Source: Quercus robur (Eukaryota; Streptophyta; Magnoliopsida; Fagales; Fagaceae). Taken from it: a DNA stretch of 64,000 nt. The first letter of the stretch is position 1. Every line of letters starts with the position of its first letter. The stretch spans positions 32,521,790 through 32,585,789 of the forward strand of contig NC_065541.1 of the NCBI RefSeq assembly GCF_932294415.1. Direction: 5' to 3'. The position numbers and the translations under genes were made by a program. The notes below the pieces were generated by a model that searched no databases, was not told the origin of the DNA, and saw nothing but the letters and a program-made list of their open reading frames with translations. Shown here one piece after another: positions 1 to 10,076 of the stretch.

Positions 1-68
1 TATTCTTTCTTTCCTAAGTATCTCTTTTGGTTGTGTTTTCTCTTCCTTCTTTCCCTTAGTTTCTTGCT

Positions 69-1289
69 ATGGCACGCAAAACTTCTATCCCTTCTAGAAA
101 CCCGATCTCTCATCGTGGTTCTTCTTCTTCTTCTTCTTCTATTCCTTCTAGAAATAGGTTCAGTGATTCAGAATCCCAAAAGGATTTTGAGGAGAGCTTC
201 TGTGGTAGAGCAATTCACTCAGAATGCCATGTCGTTTTGTCTGACTTTCTAGACACTCTTCTACCCAATGCGTTTATCTCTCGGGGTTAGGAATCTCTTC
301 GCAAGAAACCCTCTAGATGTCCAAGCATGTTTATACAGGGGTTTTACTCCAACATACATGCTATCAATACCTTTATTTCTCAATTTACTATAGTATTCCA
401 AGAAACACGTATCGTAGTTACATCAAAGCTCATTTTCAATGTAATACATGTCCCTAAGGAAGCTCACCTAAACTACCTTAGTGCACCTCATCTCTGTTCT
501 ATCTCTCGAGACAAGCTAGCCTCACGCTTTTGTGAGCATCCTATGTCATGGAATGATACTCTTAACTTCACCATTCATGATTTTGCTAAGGGTCCAAGGA
601 TCCTTAATATGGTGATGACCTTTGTTCTCACTCCACGGTCTCACTATAACACCATCACTAAGCCTCGTGCTCATTTTCTATTTTCTCTCTTGGATGGTCT
701 TTCTATAGAATTTCCCTCACATATGATATTATCTATGATAGATATCTATCGAGACACTGCTACACGTGATAAGTTAATCTTTCTTTCAGCTATCACACGC
801 ATTCTTACACACATGCACATTCCTATTCCTTTTCCCCTCTCTTTACGATCATGGGTGCTATTAGCAATGAATCAATGCGGAGGAGCGCTGCATAGCTGGT
901 GGCCAAGGCTAAATGGCCTCATCAGGAGTCTACTCCTACTCAGCAGGAAGAGGTTGCTTTCCGAGCTGTAGAGGATGATACCTATGCCTCTCGACCTTTT
1001 TCCTTATCTGCTCCACCTTCTTCTTCTGGAGTAGAAGCATCTCTCGCTGCCATCATGGATCAGCTTCAACTCATGTGTACTGATATTGGTAGTCATTTGG
1101 ACCATCTTACTAATGAGATGTGTTAGATGAACACCAGGATTGGTTGTATCACTCACCTATAGTCTCGCCTCAGTGGCTTCATCCCTTCTCCCGAGTGATC
1201 CTTCTGTGGACTCTTCTTTTATTGGAGATGATGATGGTGATGATACTTCTGGCTCTAACTATGATGATGAGATGACACCCTCTCAGTGA
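69..1289 (+). pseudogene. LTR-element ORF with putative plant transposon domain (Transposase_32 type), broken
   Basis: A single decayed reading frame runs from ATG 69 to about 1289. It opens with a Ser-rich basic leader (MARKTSIPSRN), then the conserved core with FIQGFYSNI, LASRFCE, KGPRILNMVMTFVLTPRSHYNTI and RDTATRDKLIF, and ends with a coiled-coil-like stretch (IMDQLQLMC..DIGSHLDHLTNEM) and an acidic Asp-rich tail. This order matches the gag-like ORF of plant LTR elements that databases call putative plant transposon protein; the role is inferred, and no enzyme motif is visible. Breaks: TAG at 288-290 where relatives have Trp, a frame change near 835-850, then TAG at 893-895, 1124-1126 and 1160-1162 at expected Gln positions. 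The element continues off the left edge, so no pol is seen. Confidence 0.75.
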
Positions 1290-1844
1290 TTAACCCTTTG
1301 TCACTCGTGACAAAAATGGGGAGTAGTTTTGATTATGAGAGATTAGTCTTGTTGTTATGGGGAGAGCTAGACTAGTGATAGTGGGAGAGTGTTTTTGAGC
1401 TATGTAGTGAGGTTTCTGTTGTATAGTTCTCATTACATGTACCTTAGTCTTGAAACCTTTTACATACATTGTACTTCTCACATGTATGATGATAAGAACT
1501 CTACAACCAATCTCCCTCTATATATATATGATGATGTATGTTATTCACCTTTATCTCACATATGTTTTTCTTTCTTTCTTTCTTTCTTTATACATATATT
1601 TCTACTTTATATAACTTATCTATATTTCACACTCGATGCCTTGATGGATCTTGCTTAGTGTTTCAACTAAGACAAGTTGCAAGTCTTTCATACTGCGATC
1701 TCTCTTCTTACAAAGTTTTTCAAGAGTTCATTGTATTAGTTAAACTTATGTAATTTTCTATGTAATAATTAGGGAGATTGTTGTTTTATACTTCTCTTAT
1801 AATTATGCTTGTGGTTTTGCCACGGATTGCCAAAGGGGGAAGAT
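1290..1844 (+). other. Untranslated 3' region of the LTR element, ending in a polypurine tract
   Basis: This stretch has no credible ORF. It is T-rich with CTTTCTTT runs and ends in the purine-rich stretch AAAGGGGGAAGAT directly before the LTR start at 1845. That is the expected polypurine tract priming plus-strand DNA synthesis of an LTR retrotransposon. Confidence 0.6.
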
Positions 1845-2525
1845 TGTTAGGGTTATATTTTCCATGTAATTGGCTAATACTTTGATAAAATGAACTTTAC
1901 TTGTAATTAGGTAGATCTAAATTGGGTTTAATGTATCAAGAAGTACGTTATTTAAACATATCAAGTGGTATCATTAAAGACATGAAGTTTGATCCAAGAA
2001 ACAAGTGAAGAAAAGTTGTTTCATTAAAGCTCGACACTAGCTGCTATTGAGGATTAATGAAGAAGCTCGACACAAGCTCGATCTATCGAGAATTACGATT
2101 TCAAAATTCTCAGATCTGAAATTTGGCCCATGATGACTTAAATGATTAAGGTTTCTCTCTCTACAACCCTAGTCATATATAAGGCTTATTTTAATAGTCA
2201 TCGAGTATGAAAATAGATACTCAAAACTCATATACTCTGTGTGAAGCTACTGCGTTTTTACGCGTTAGGGTTTTGTAACCAAGTGTTTCCTAATCTTCAA
2301 CACTTATAAAGTGAATAACTTTGTAACCAACAACAATCAATCAAATTGTTGGAGTTAGTCACATATTGGGATCCATACAAAGGAGTTAGTCACAGATTGG
2401 AGATTTGTGCAAAGTGAAGAAGTCTACAACAATATCAAGTTCAATTAGGTATTGAAGCAAAGGTTCTAATGCAAGTTGGTATTTTGGGATAGGTTAGGGT
2501 AGTGGTAAAATTCCTCCTACTCTCA
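1845..2525 (+). mobile_element. 3' LTR (partial) of the Transposase_32-type LTR element
   Basis: The LTR begins TGTTAGGG right after the polypurine tract. It holds a TATA-like CATATATAAGG near 2174 and repeated inverted words such as AGCTCGACA..GCTCGATCTATCGAG near 2030-2090. Its 3' end is not recognisable: the LTR-like sequence stops where the Helitron-like insertion begins at 2526. No partner LTR is in the window, so boundaries rest on the polypurine tract and TG start only. Confidence 0.55.
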
Positions 2526-2765
2526 TCTTTAGTAGATAATAAAGATTGTGCCCAAATCTGTATATGAAGCTATGACTTATGAGCTATTGGAATGTTGGTA
2601 ATAATGTTTTTATTGCCATAAAGCAACCAAGGTGTGGCCTTTATGTGTTATGTGGAATATCCTACATTTGTAATCAAAGAACGTGTTTTTTTTTTTTAAA
2701 AAAAAAAACTATTTGTAATAGTTATTTAACTGATTATCCCGTGCATCGCACGAGTTAACGACTAG
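2526..2765 (+). mobile_element. Small Helitron-like non-autonomous element
   Basis: The 3' end is typical: a GC-rich hairpin CCCGTGC-atc-GCACGaG at 2738-2754, seven bases, then CTAG at 2762-2765 followed by T. The proposed 5' end is TC at 2526, preceded by A, giving insertion between A and T as Helitrons do without target duplication. The 240-bp body is AT-rich and non-coding. The 3' end is well supported; the 5' end is a guess based on A|TC and on where the LTR homology stops. Confidence 0.5.
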
Positions 2766-2822
2766 TTATTATTATTATTATTATTATTGTTATTGTTGTT
2801 ATTATTATTATTATTATTATTA
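2766..2822 (+). repeat. (ATT)n microsatellite
   Basis: About 55 bp of mostly perfect TTA/ATT repeats with a few TTG units. It separates the Helitron-like 3' end from the viral inverted duplication. Caulimovirid integrations are often found beside simple AT-rich repeats. Confidence 0.9.
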
Positions 2823-2929
2823 GGACTCTAAAGGCCTATAAAATGTTTTACGAGGCACATCCATCTAACATAGCAACCAATTATTATGAAAACCACCCTA
2901 GATCCTCAATCCATGGTTGAACCATCCCC

Positions 2930-5365
2930 TAAAGGACATACTCTCCTTCTTTAAGCATCAACCGCAAATAGTAGACTTTGTGTACCCCAACAAATACAAT
3001 GGAAAGATGTAAACCTTCCTGAACAATGGCAACTACAAGCCATTTCTCCCACACCAAAGATGGAAAACACTGAGCCAGATTTTATAGCTCAAAAGACATA
3101 TGGTATAGTTATTATTTCCTTCAATAATAATGACAGACATACCAATAGCCTTATTAGACCTAGTAGTTCTTTAGGCAGAGGGACCCCAATGATGTTTACC
3201 CCTAGAAGCTCCTTCTCCTCCAGGACGTCTTTCTCTGATTCCAAACCTTTACCTCCTCAAAATCTTCCTCCAATTATATACCTTCCTCCTATAAACACCA
3301 AAAGAACCCCAACCCAGGCTGAACCAGCCTATTATCCAATAGAAACCACACAACCTACTCCTAATGTTCACCAACCCCTTTATCAGACCCAACCTCAACC
3401 TAACTCTCCTACCCACACAAATATATTAGGATTTACATAACAGGATAGACAAATTAATGTTTTATCTAAAGAATTTGTTTTACATAAAGAATTATTAAAA
3501 CATGACTATTTAAAACCTGAAAATACTAATAGGAAAAACCAATTTTTTGAATAAGAAAGGAATAATTTAAGAACTAAATATTATGAAATGGTGACAGACT
3601 TGCAGACACACTTTAGTTTCTTTGACTTTTTGGACTATCATAACAAAAAGATAAGTGTGATAGAAAAAACATTGTCATGGACGAAGACAGAATCATGAAA
3701 AGGTGTACCAAACTTATCCACCCTTTGAATCAATTATATTAAATCAAAATAGTGGAGTCCAAGTGTTGGCTACTCCTATTAAAAGACCTAGTCTAAGTGA
3801 TGATAATAAGAACCTAGATAGTATAATTCAACAGAATAATTATACTAATATTTATCTAAAATCAATTGGTCAAAAGTTACAAGACATAAAAGACAAAATA
3901 ACACCCCCCTTCTACTTCCATAAAAAAGGAAAATGCATCTAATACGCCTTTATTTATCCCTCATGAAATATCTCATCACCTTAGATCACCTTTAAAGAGA
4001 CCTATGATAGAGAAAATGGATAATCTACTTGATGAAATAAATAAGAAGTTAGATTTAATGAAATTAGAGTCACAAAAAGACATGGACCCACTAAAAAACA
4101 AAAATAGGACGTTAAATGCAATAGGAAGAACTGAATCTTTAGAGGATGAAGAATCAGACGATAATCAATTGACAGATTTGACGGATTCATCAGATATAGA
4201 TAATTTAGAATCACAATTTACTGATAAATTACAGATTAATAAATTAACTTTATCATCTTCATCACAAGATTGTAAAAAAGGAAAAATTGAGGAAGCTTAC
4301 CCCAAAAAGAATTGGTATCCTAAACCTACTCCTGATTTACAATTTGAAGAAAGACATACTTTTGTTAATTCATCTTATTCACCAGATTTAATTTATGAAT
4401 AGAATATTGATGGAATGTCAGAATATGAAATAATAAATCTTTTACATGAAATGACTTTGCTCACTAATGTTTATAAGAATCATGGAAAACAAGATCACCA
4501 GATAGCCCATTTAATTGTCATTGGTTTTACTGGCCAATTGAAAGGTTGGTGGGACCACTATTTAAATAATGATGACAGAAATTAAATATTAACAGCTGTT
4601 AAAAGAGAAACGGATGGAAGCGTTATCATGATAGACAAACAGCCTTCACAAGATGCAGTTAATACTTTATTTTTTACTATAACTAAACATTTTGTTGGAG
4701 ATCCTAATCAATACAAAGAAAGAGCTTCAGATGTTTTAATTAATTTAAGATGTCCACAACTTTCAGACTTTAGATGGTATAAAGATGTTTTTATTTCAAA
4801 AGTTTTAAGCCGAAATGACTGTCAACAATCCTACTGGAAAGAAAAATTTGTTGCTGGTCTACCTTATTTCTTTGCTCAAAAAGTTAGACTTGATATAGCT
4901 AATAATGATGGTACTATAGACTATCCTAGTTTAACATATGGGGACATAATATCCTCAATCAATAAAACTCGCCTATGGCTATGTAATGATTTAAGATTGA
5001 AAAATCAGATAGAGAAAGAAAAAAGATATGCTAAAAAGGAGCTAGGAACATTTTGTGAGCAATAGGGCTTTGAACCATTGACTGCTCCCTCTAGGAAAAG
5101 AACAAAAGAAAAGAAAGATGCGGATAGATACAAGAATAATAATAGAAGATATCATAAAGGTAGGACTAAAGAAAAGAAAGAAGAGTCCAAAAGAAAGAAG
5201 CGTGATAGATATAAAGAAAGAGACATTAATTGCTTCAAATGTGGGAAAAAGGGACACACTAGTAGATATTGTAACTCTCAAAGAAAGATAAATAAACTTG
5301 ACATATCAAGAACACACTAGTAGATACTGTAACTTTCAAAGAAAGATAAATAAACTTGACATATC
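2930..5365 (+). pseudogene. Endogenous caulimovirid-like coat/linker region, plus-strand arm, broken
   Basis: This is a decayed copy of a plant pararetrovirus polyprotein segment, from the end of the presumed movement-protein part (LPEQWQL near 3018) through the coat region to a CCHC zinc knuckle (CFKCGKKGHTSRYC, 5231-5272). Visible landmarks are QLKGWWDHYL near 4530, FTITKHFVGDP near 4670 and DFRWYKDVF near 4770, then a Lys/Arg-rich basic stretch before the knuckle. Breaks: stops at 3438-3440, 3696-3698, 4400-4402 (Trp site), about 4583 and 5063-5065; one extra C in the C run near 3905 shifts frame. The last 55 bp are tandemly duplicated (5254-5308, 5309-5363). Assignment to a florendovirus/petuvirus-like lineage is from family resemblance. 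It cannot encode an intact protein. Confidence 0.75.
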
Positions 5366-5368
5366 AAG

Positions 5369-5759
5369 AAAATTTCATTATCTGTTTCATCACTATCTGT
5401 TTGTTCTAATATACTCATTAATTTGTCTTTTAACTTTCCTGATATGTCAAGTTTATTTATCTTTCTTTGAAAGTTACAGTATCTACTATTGCGTCCCTTT
5501 TTCCCACATTTGAAGCAAATAATGTCTATTTCTTTATATCTATCACGTTTCTTTCTTTTCTTTAGTCCTACCTTTATGATATCTTCTATTATTATTCTTG
5601 TATCTATCCGCATCTTTCTTTTCTTTTGTGCTTTTCCTAGAGGGAGCAATCAATGGTTCAAAGCCATATTGCTCACAAAATGTTCCTAGCTCCTTTTTAG
5701 CACATCTTTTTTCTTTCCCTGTCTGATTTTTCAATCTTGAATCATTACAAAGCCATAGG
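5369..5759 (-). pseudogene. Third copy of the viral basic/zinc-knuckle segment, inverted next to the plus arm
   Basis: Read on the minus strand this repeats the basic stretch and zinc knuckle of the viral arm, ending abruptly at 5759 inside the region preceding the basic stretch. It lies head to head with the plus arm, separated by under 100 bp of unpaired sequence, so 5254-5540 forms a local palindrome. The zinc knuckle reads CFKCGKKGRNSRYC: the zinc-binding His is replaced by Arg, so this copy could not bind zinc normally. It parallels 7197-7612 in the minus arm. Confidence 0.7.
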
Positions 5760-5972
5760 CCTTCATGCTCTGTTTGAAATCTTCATTGAGGATTTCTGTT
5801 TTGGCAAAATGTGGCCTGTTATTAGCCTTAGGATGGCTATCTTGCTTGCCAAGCAATTGACCGTTAATTTTAAAATTAACAAATAGTGCAAGTATGCCTT
5901 TGTTGAAGGCCTTCATGCATCTGTCAAACATATTTAGGTAGTGTAGTTTCAAATGCTACAAAGGGAGTTTAA
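5760..5972 (-). other. Unassigned segment between viral fragments
   Basis: About 210 bp lie between the inverted zinc-knuckle fragment and the protease fragment. The minus strand is open from 5952 to 5731 and could encode a Lys/Phe-rich peptide (MFDRCMKAFNKG..FKINGQLLGKQ), but I recognise no family. In a viral polyprotein the polymerase would be expected after the protease, and no polymerase motif is visible here. Confidence 0.35.
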
Positions 5973-6600
5973 TCAAAGGGGCTTTTCAAAAGCCTTTCTA
6001 TTTCTGAGAGGGACATAAGATTTTGAGAAGATCTGGGAAGGACATAAATTGCAAAAAATCTTTCTGAAAACAAGCTTTAAATAAACTTTTTTTGAAAATA
6101 GATAATATGTATATACATAAGCGCTACTGGGTAGAGTAGTATCATTTACCTTTGGATTTGTAGTAATCTCATCATTATCTGTTATTAGTTCATCAGTACC
6201 CATGTCTTTAAATATGGAAATTTCTTTCAACAAATGTATATCTTTGGGGATTGGAGGTAAGATGAACTTAAAGAACACTTCTGTTTCCAAAATATTAGTA
6301 CATATTCCATTGTCTATCGTGGAGAACGGGTAAAGTAAAGCTAAAAAATGATTCCCTTGAATAACTTTAGAGGACAACTTGTCTGCTAAAAGGAAAGGTG
6401 CTCTGAAATTAATTCTATTATTATGTATATATGCCTTAGTTAATTTATTACTTATTTTAAGTCTATCACCATTGGCCTGGGTTAATCTGTTTGTTGTTGA
6501 TTCATAATATTTGGAAGGTATTAATCCTTGCTGAATGCAATTCATGTTAGCACCTGAATCGACAAGTGCAACAATAGTTAATGAAAATTCTTTATGAACA
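5973..6600 (-). pseudogene. Viral aspartic protease fragment (retropepsin-like)
   Basis: The minus strand encodes the catalytic loop motif DSGAN at about 6560-6546, in an Ala/Leu/Val context typical of retropepsins, followed by MNCIQQGLIPSKYYE and a further ~170 residues open to 5973. Retropepsins cleave viral polyproteins and act as dimers using the DSG/DTG Asp. The frame is offset by one base from the zinc-knuckle ORF that ends at 6608. No reverse transcriptase follows, so the copy is truncated. Confidence 0.65.
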
Positions 6601-6607
6601 ATCAGAG

Positions 6608-7495
6608 TTATTTAAGTATACCATTTCTGGAATACCATTCTATCAATTTTATTGAAAAAAAATCATCTTTATAAGAATTTTTATCAATATAATCATGTCT
6701 GTCGGGGATAGTGGAGTCTGTCAAAGGTTCATTACAATATTTAATTCTATCCTTGACACTAATTACTTGTGCTACTATTTGTTCAACCATATTTTTTAAA
6801 ATGAAATTTTCTGATTTCAACTCTTTTAGCTCTTTTCTTAGATCATTAATATCTACTTGTAAATCTGTCACTGTTATAGGTTTACTGGGTTTAAATATGT
6901 CAGTAATTTCTACAAAATTATAGGTTGACTTATAATCTTTCAAATCTATTTCGAGTCTGTCAATTTGAGTGAAAGATTCTTTTAATTTAGATAAATAATC
7001 TTTTCTGGATTGTAAATCCGAAAGTCTATCTATCAAGTCCATTATTATATCTTCTTGTTTTGTTAAAACACTTATTTTTAGTCTTCTTTTACAATAACAA
7101 TTATTAGGATTATTACAATTGCATAATTTAACTTTTCCAATATCTGAAGAAATATATGTCAATGAATAGGTGATATCATAATTATCTATCTGGTGAATTT
7201 CATTATCTGTTTCATCACTATCTGTCTGTTCTAATATACTCATTAATTTATCTTTCAACTTTCCTAATATGTCAAGTTTATTTATCTTTCTTTGAAAGTT
7301 ACAGTATCTACTAGTGTGTCCCTTTTTCCCACATTTGAAGCAAATAATGTCTCTCTTTTTATATCTATCACGTTTCTTTCTTTTGGACTCTTCTTTCTTT
7401 TCTTTAGTCCTACCTTTATGATATCTTCTATTATTATTCTTGTATCTACCCGCATCTTTCTTTTCGTTTGTTCTTTTCCTAGAGGGAGCAATCAA
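6608..7495 (-). pseudogene. Viral basic region, CCHC zinc knuckle and coiled-coil linker, open reading frame
   Basis: This is the longest open stretch of the minus arm (295 codons). Residues 1-45 are Lys/Arg-rich, the CCHC knuckle CFKCGKKGHTSRYC is intact near residues 52-65 (about 7300-7341), and residues 170-265 are Leu/Lys/Glu-rich with heptad-like spacing (LRKELKELKSENFILKNM), suggesting a coiled coil. In caulimovirids such knuckles belong to the nucleic-acid-binding part of the coat protein. The frame ends in TAA at 6608-6610, one base out of phase with the protease. The start Met is only the first ATG after an upstream stop at the FCEQ-GFEPL region, not a real start. Confidence 0.7.
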
Positions 7496-9592
7496 TGGTT
7501 CAAAGCCATATTGCTCACAAAATGTTCCTAGCTCCTTTTTAGCATATCTTTTTTCTTTCTCTATCTAATTTTTCAATCTTAAATCATTACATAGCCATAG
7601 GCCAATTTTATTGATTGAGGATATTATGTCCCCATGTGTTTAACTAGGATAGTCTATAGTACCATCATTATTAGCTATATCAAGTCTAACTTTTTTAGCA
7701 AAGAAATAAGGTAACAAATTTTTCTTTCCAGTAGGATTGTTGATAGTCATTTCGGCTTAAAACTTTTGAAATAAAAACATCTTTATACCATCTAAAGTCT
7801 AAAAGTTGTGGACATCTTAAATTAATTAAAACATCTGAAGCTCTTTCTTTGTATTGATTAGGATCTCCAACAAAATGTTTAGTTATAGTAAAAATTAAAG
7901 TATTAATTGCATCTTGTGAAGGTTGTCTGTCTATCATGATAATGCTTCCATCCGTTTCTCTTTTAACAGCTGTTAATATTTCATTTTTGTCATCATTATT
8001 TAAATAGTGGTCCCACCAGCCTTTCAATTGGCTAATAAAACCAGTGACAATTAAATGGGCTATCTGGTGATCTTGTTTTCCATGATTCTTATAAACATTA
8101 GTGAGCAAAGTCATTTCATGTAAAAGATTTATTATTTCATATTTTGACATTCCATCAATATTCCATTCATAAATTAAATCTGGTGAATAAGATGAATTAA
8201 CAAAAGTATGTCTTTCTTCAAACTGTAAATTAGGAGGAGTAGGTTTAGTATACCAATTATTTTTGGGGTAAGCTTCCTCAATTCTTCCTTTTTTACGATC
8301 TTGTGATGAAGATGATAGAGTTAATTTTTTAATCTATAATTCATCAGTAAATTGTGATTCTAAATTATCTATATCTAATGAATCTGTCAAATTTGTCAAT
8401 TGATTATCGTCTAATTCTTCATCCTCTGAAGATTCAGTTCTTCCTATTGTATTTAACATCCTATTTTTGTTTTTTAGTGGGTCCATGTCTTTTTGTGATT
8501 CTAATTTCATTAAATCTAACTTCTTATTTATTTCGTCAAGCAGATTATCTGTTTTCTCTATCATAGATCTCTTTAAAGGTGATCTAAGGTGAGGAGATAT
8601 TTCATGAGGGATAAATAAAGGGGTATTGGATGCATTTTCTTTTTTTATGGAAGTAGAAGGGGGTGTTATTCTGTCTTTTATATTTTGTAACTTTTGACCA
8701 ATTGATTTTAGATAAATATTAGTATAATTATTCTGTTGAATTATACTATCTAGGCTCTTATTATCATCACTTAGACTAGGTCTTTTAATAGGAGTAGCCA
8801 ACACTTGGACTCCACTATTTTGATTTAATATAATTGATTCAAATGGTGGATAAGTTTGGTACACCTTTTCATGATTTTTTTGTTTTCGTCCATGACAATG
8901 TTTTTTCTATCACACTTATCTTTTTGTTATGATAGTCCAAAAAGTCAAAGAAACTAAAGTGTGTCTGCAAATCTATCACCATTTCATAATATTTAGTTCT
9001 TAAATTATTCCTTTCTTGTTCATTATATTGTTCAAAAAACTGGTTTTTCCTATCAGTATTTTTAGGTTTTAAATAGTCATGTTTTAATAATCCTTTATCT
9101 AAAACAAATTCTTTAGATAAAACATTAATTTGTCTATCATGTTCTGTAAATCCTAATATATCTATGTGGGTAGGAGAATCAAGTTGAGGTTGGGGCTGAT
9201 AAAGGGCTTGGTGAACATTAGGAGTAGGTTGTGTGGTTTCTGCCAAATAATAGGCTGGTTCAGTCTGGGTTAGGGTTCTTTTGGTGTTTATAGGAGGAAG
9301 GTGTATAACTGGAGGAAGATTCTGATGAGGTAAATGTCTAGAATCAGAGAAAGATGTCCTAGAGGAGAAGGAGCTTTTAGGGGTAAACATCTTAGGGGTC
9401 CTTTTGCCTGAAGAACTACTAGGTCTAATAAGGCTATCGATATGTATGTCATTATTATTGAAGGAAATAATAATTGTACCATCTGTCTTTTGAGCTATGA
9501 AATCTTGCTCAGTGTTTTCTATCTTTGGTGTGGGAGCAATAGCCTGTAGTTGCCATTGTTCAGGAAGGTTTATATCTTTCCCTTAGAAAATA
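7496..9592 (-). pseudogene. Endogenous caulimovirid-like coat/linker region, minus-strand arm, broken
   Basis: This is the mirror image of 2930-5060. From LPEQWQL near 9570 it runs through a Pro/Ser/Thr-rich linker, an acidic stretch with many Asp/Ser (near 8400) and the conserved coat core (QLKGWWDHYL near 8020, FTITKHFVGDP near 7880, DFRWYKDVF near 7790). Breaks: TGA near 8869, TAG at the end of ORF 8864-8334 (expected Gln), an 8-bp deletion near 7710 relative to the plus arm, and stops near 7640 and 7565. The TCA-TGA junction near 8869 is shared with the plus arm at 3693-3698, although other lesions differ. Non-functional as protein. Confidence 0.75.
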
Positions 9593-9664
9593 TTTTAACC
9601 TCTCCCTATATTTATATGTAATATATAAAACAGTTCATAAAAAAAAATAATAATAATAAAAAAA
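9593..9664. other. AT-rich spacer between viral arm and F-box pseudogene
   Basis: The spacer has an AT-rich, A-run sequence (ATAATAATAATAAA). No gene or element end is seen. Confidence 0.5.
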
Positions 9665-10076
9665 ATCGACGTGCATCATCCTTCACTCCTCAATGGTGAT
9701 GAACGCTGTGTACGTGTTCTCAAAGACACCAACTTGCCCTAGAAAGATCACAAGTGTACGAGATGCATTGCAATGATTGATTTGTTGTGCTTATCCTATG
9801 TTGAAGTTGTTGGTCGCTTGGTTTATAACAAATTTTGCGTGTATAATCTTTGCACATCACATGGCACAAGTTTGCCTCCCCAGCCCATGATTTATGAATA
9901 CAAGATGGCTTTTAGGTTTGGATTCCATCCAAAAACCAAGAAATACAAGGTGGTCAGAATAGTAGAAGAAGAATATTTTATAGATAATTGTGAAGTCTCA
10001 GTGAATCAACGTTTTGAGGTGTGTAGTCTAGGCACATACATGGAGAATCAAGGTTCTTGCTTCGGATGCAACCCTG
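9665..10076 (+). pseudogene. F-box/FBA-type pseudogene, 5' portion
   Basis: It is homologous to the middle of the intact F-box gene at 12552-13661. Shared landmarks are FRFGFHPKTKKYKVVRIVEEE (intact gene: YGFGFHPRTKEYKVVRIVEQE) and FEVCSLGTY. The N-terminal F-box itself is absent; the region left of 9665 is unrelated viral/AT-rich DNA. The frame has a stop near 9740 (Leu-Pro-stop). The open part 9773-10102 runs into the inserted LTR at 10077. Together with 11428-11887 it forms one pseudogene split by a solo LTR. Confidence 0.75.

Larger units (their letters stand above)
2930..9592. repeat. Large imperfect inverted duplication of pararetroviral DNA
   Basis: The plus arm (about 2930-5365) is matched by the minus arm (about 9592-7200). 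The centre 5366-7200 holds the extra inverted zinc-knuckle copy, an unassigned 210 bp and the protease/coiled-coil part. Arms of about 2.4 kb match closely by eye with scattered substitutions and small indels. A transcript through this locus would fold into a long hairpin. Confidence 0.8.
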
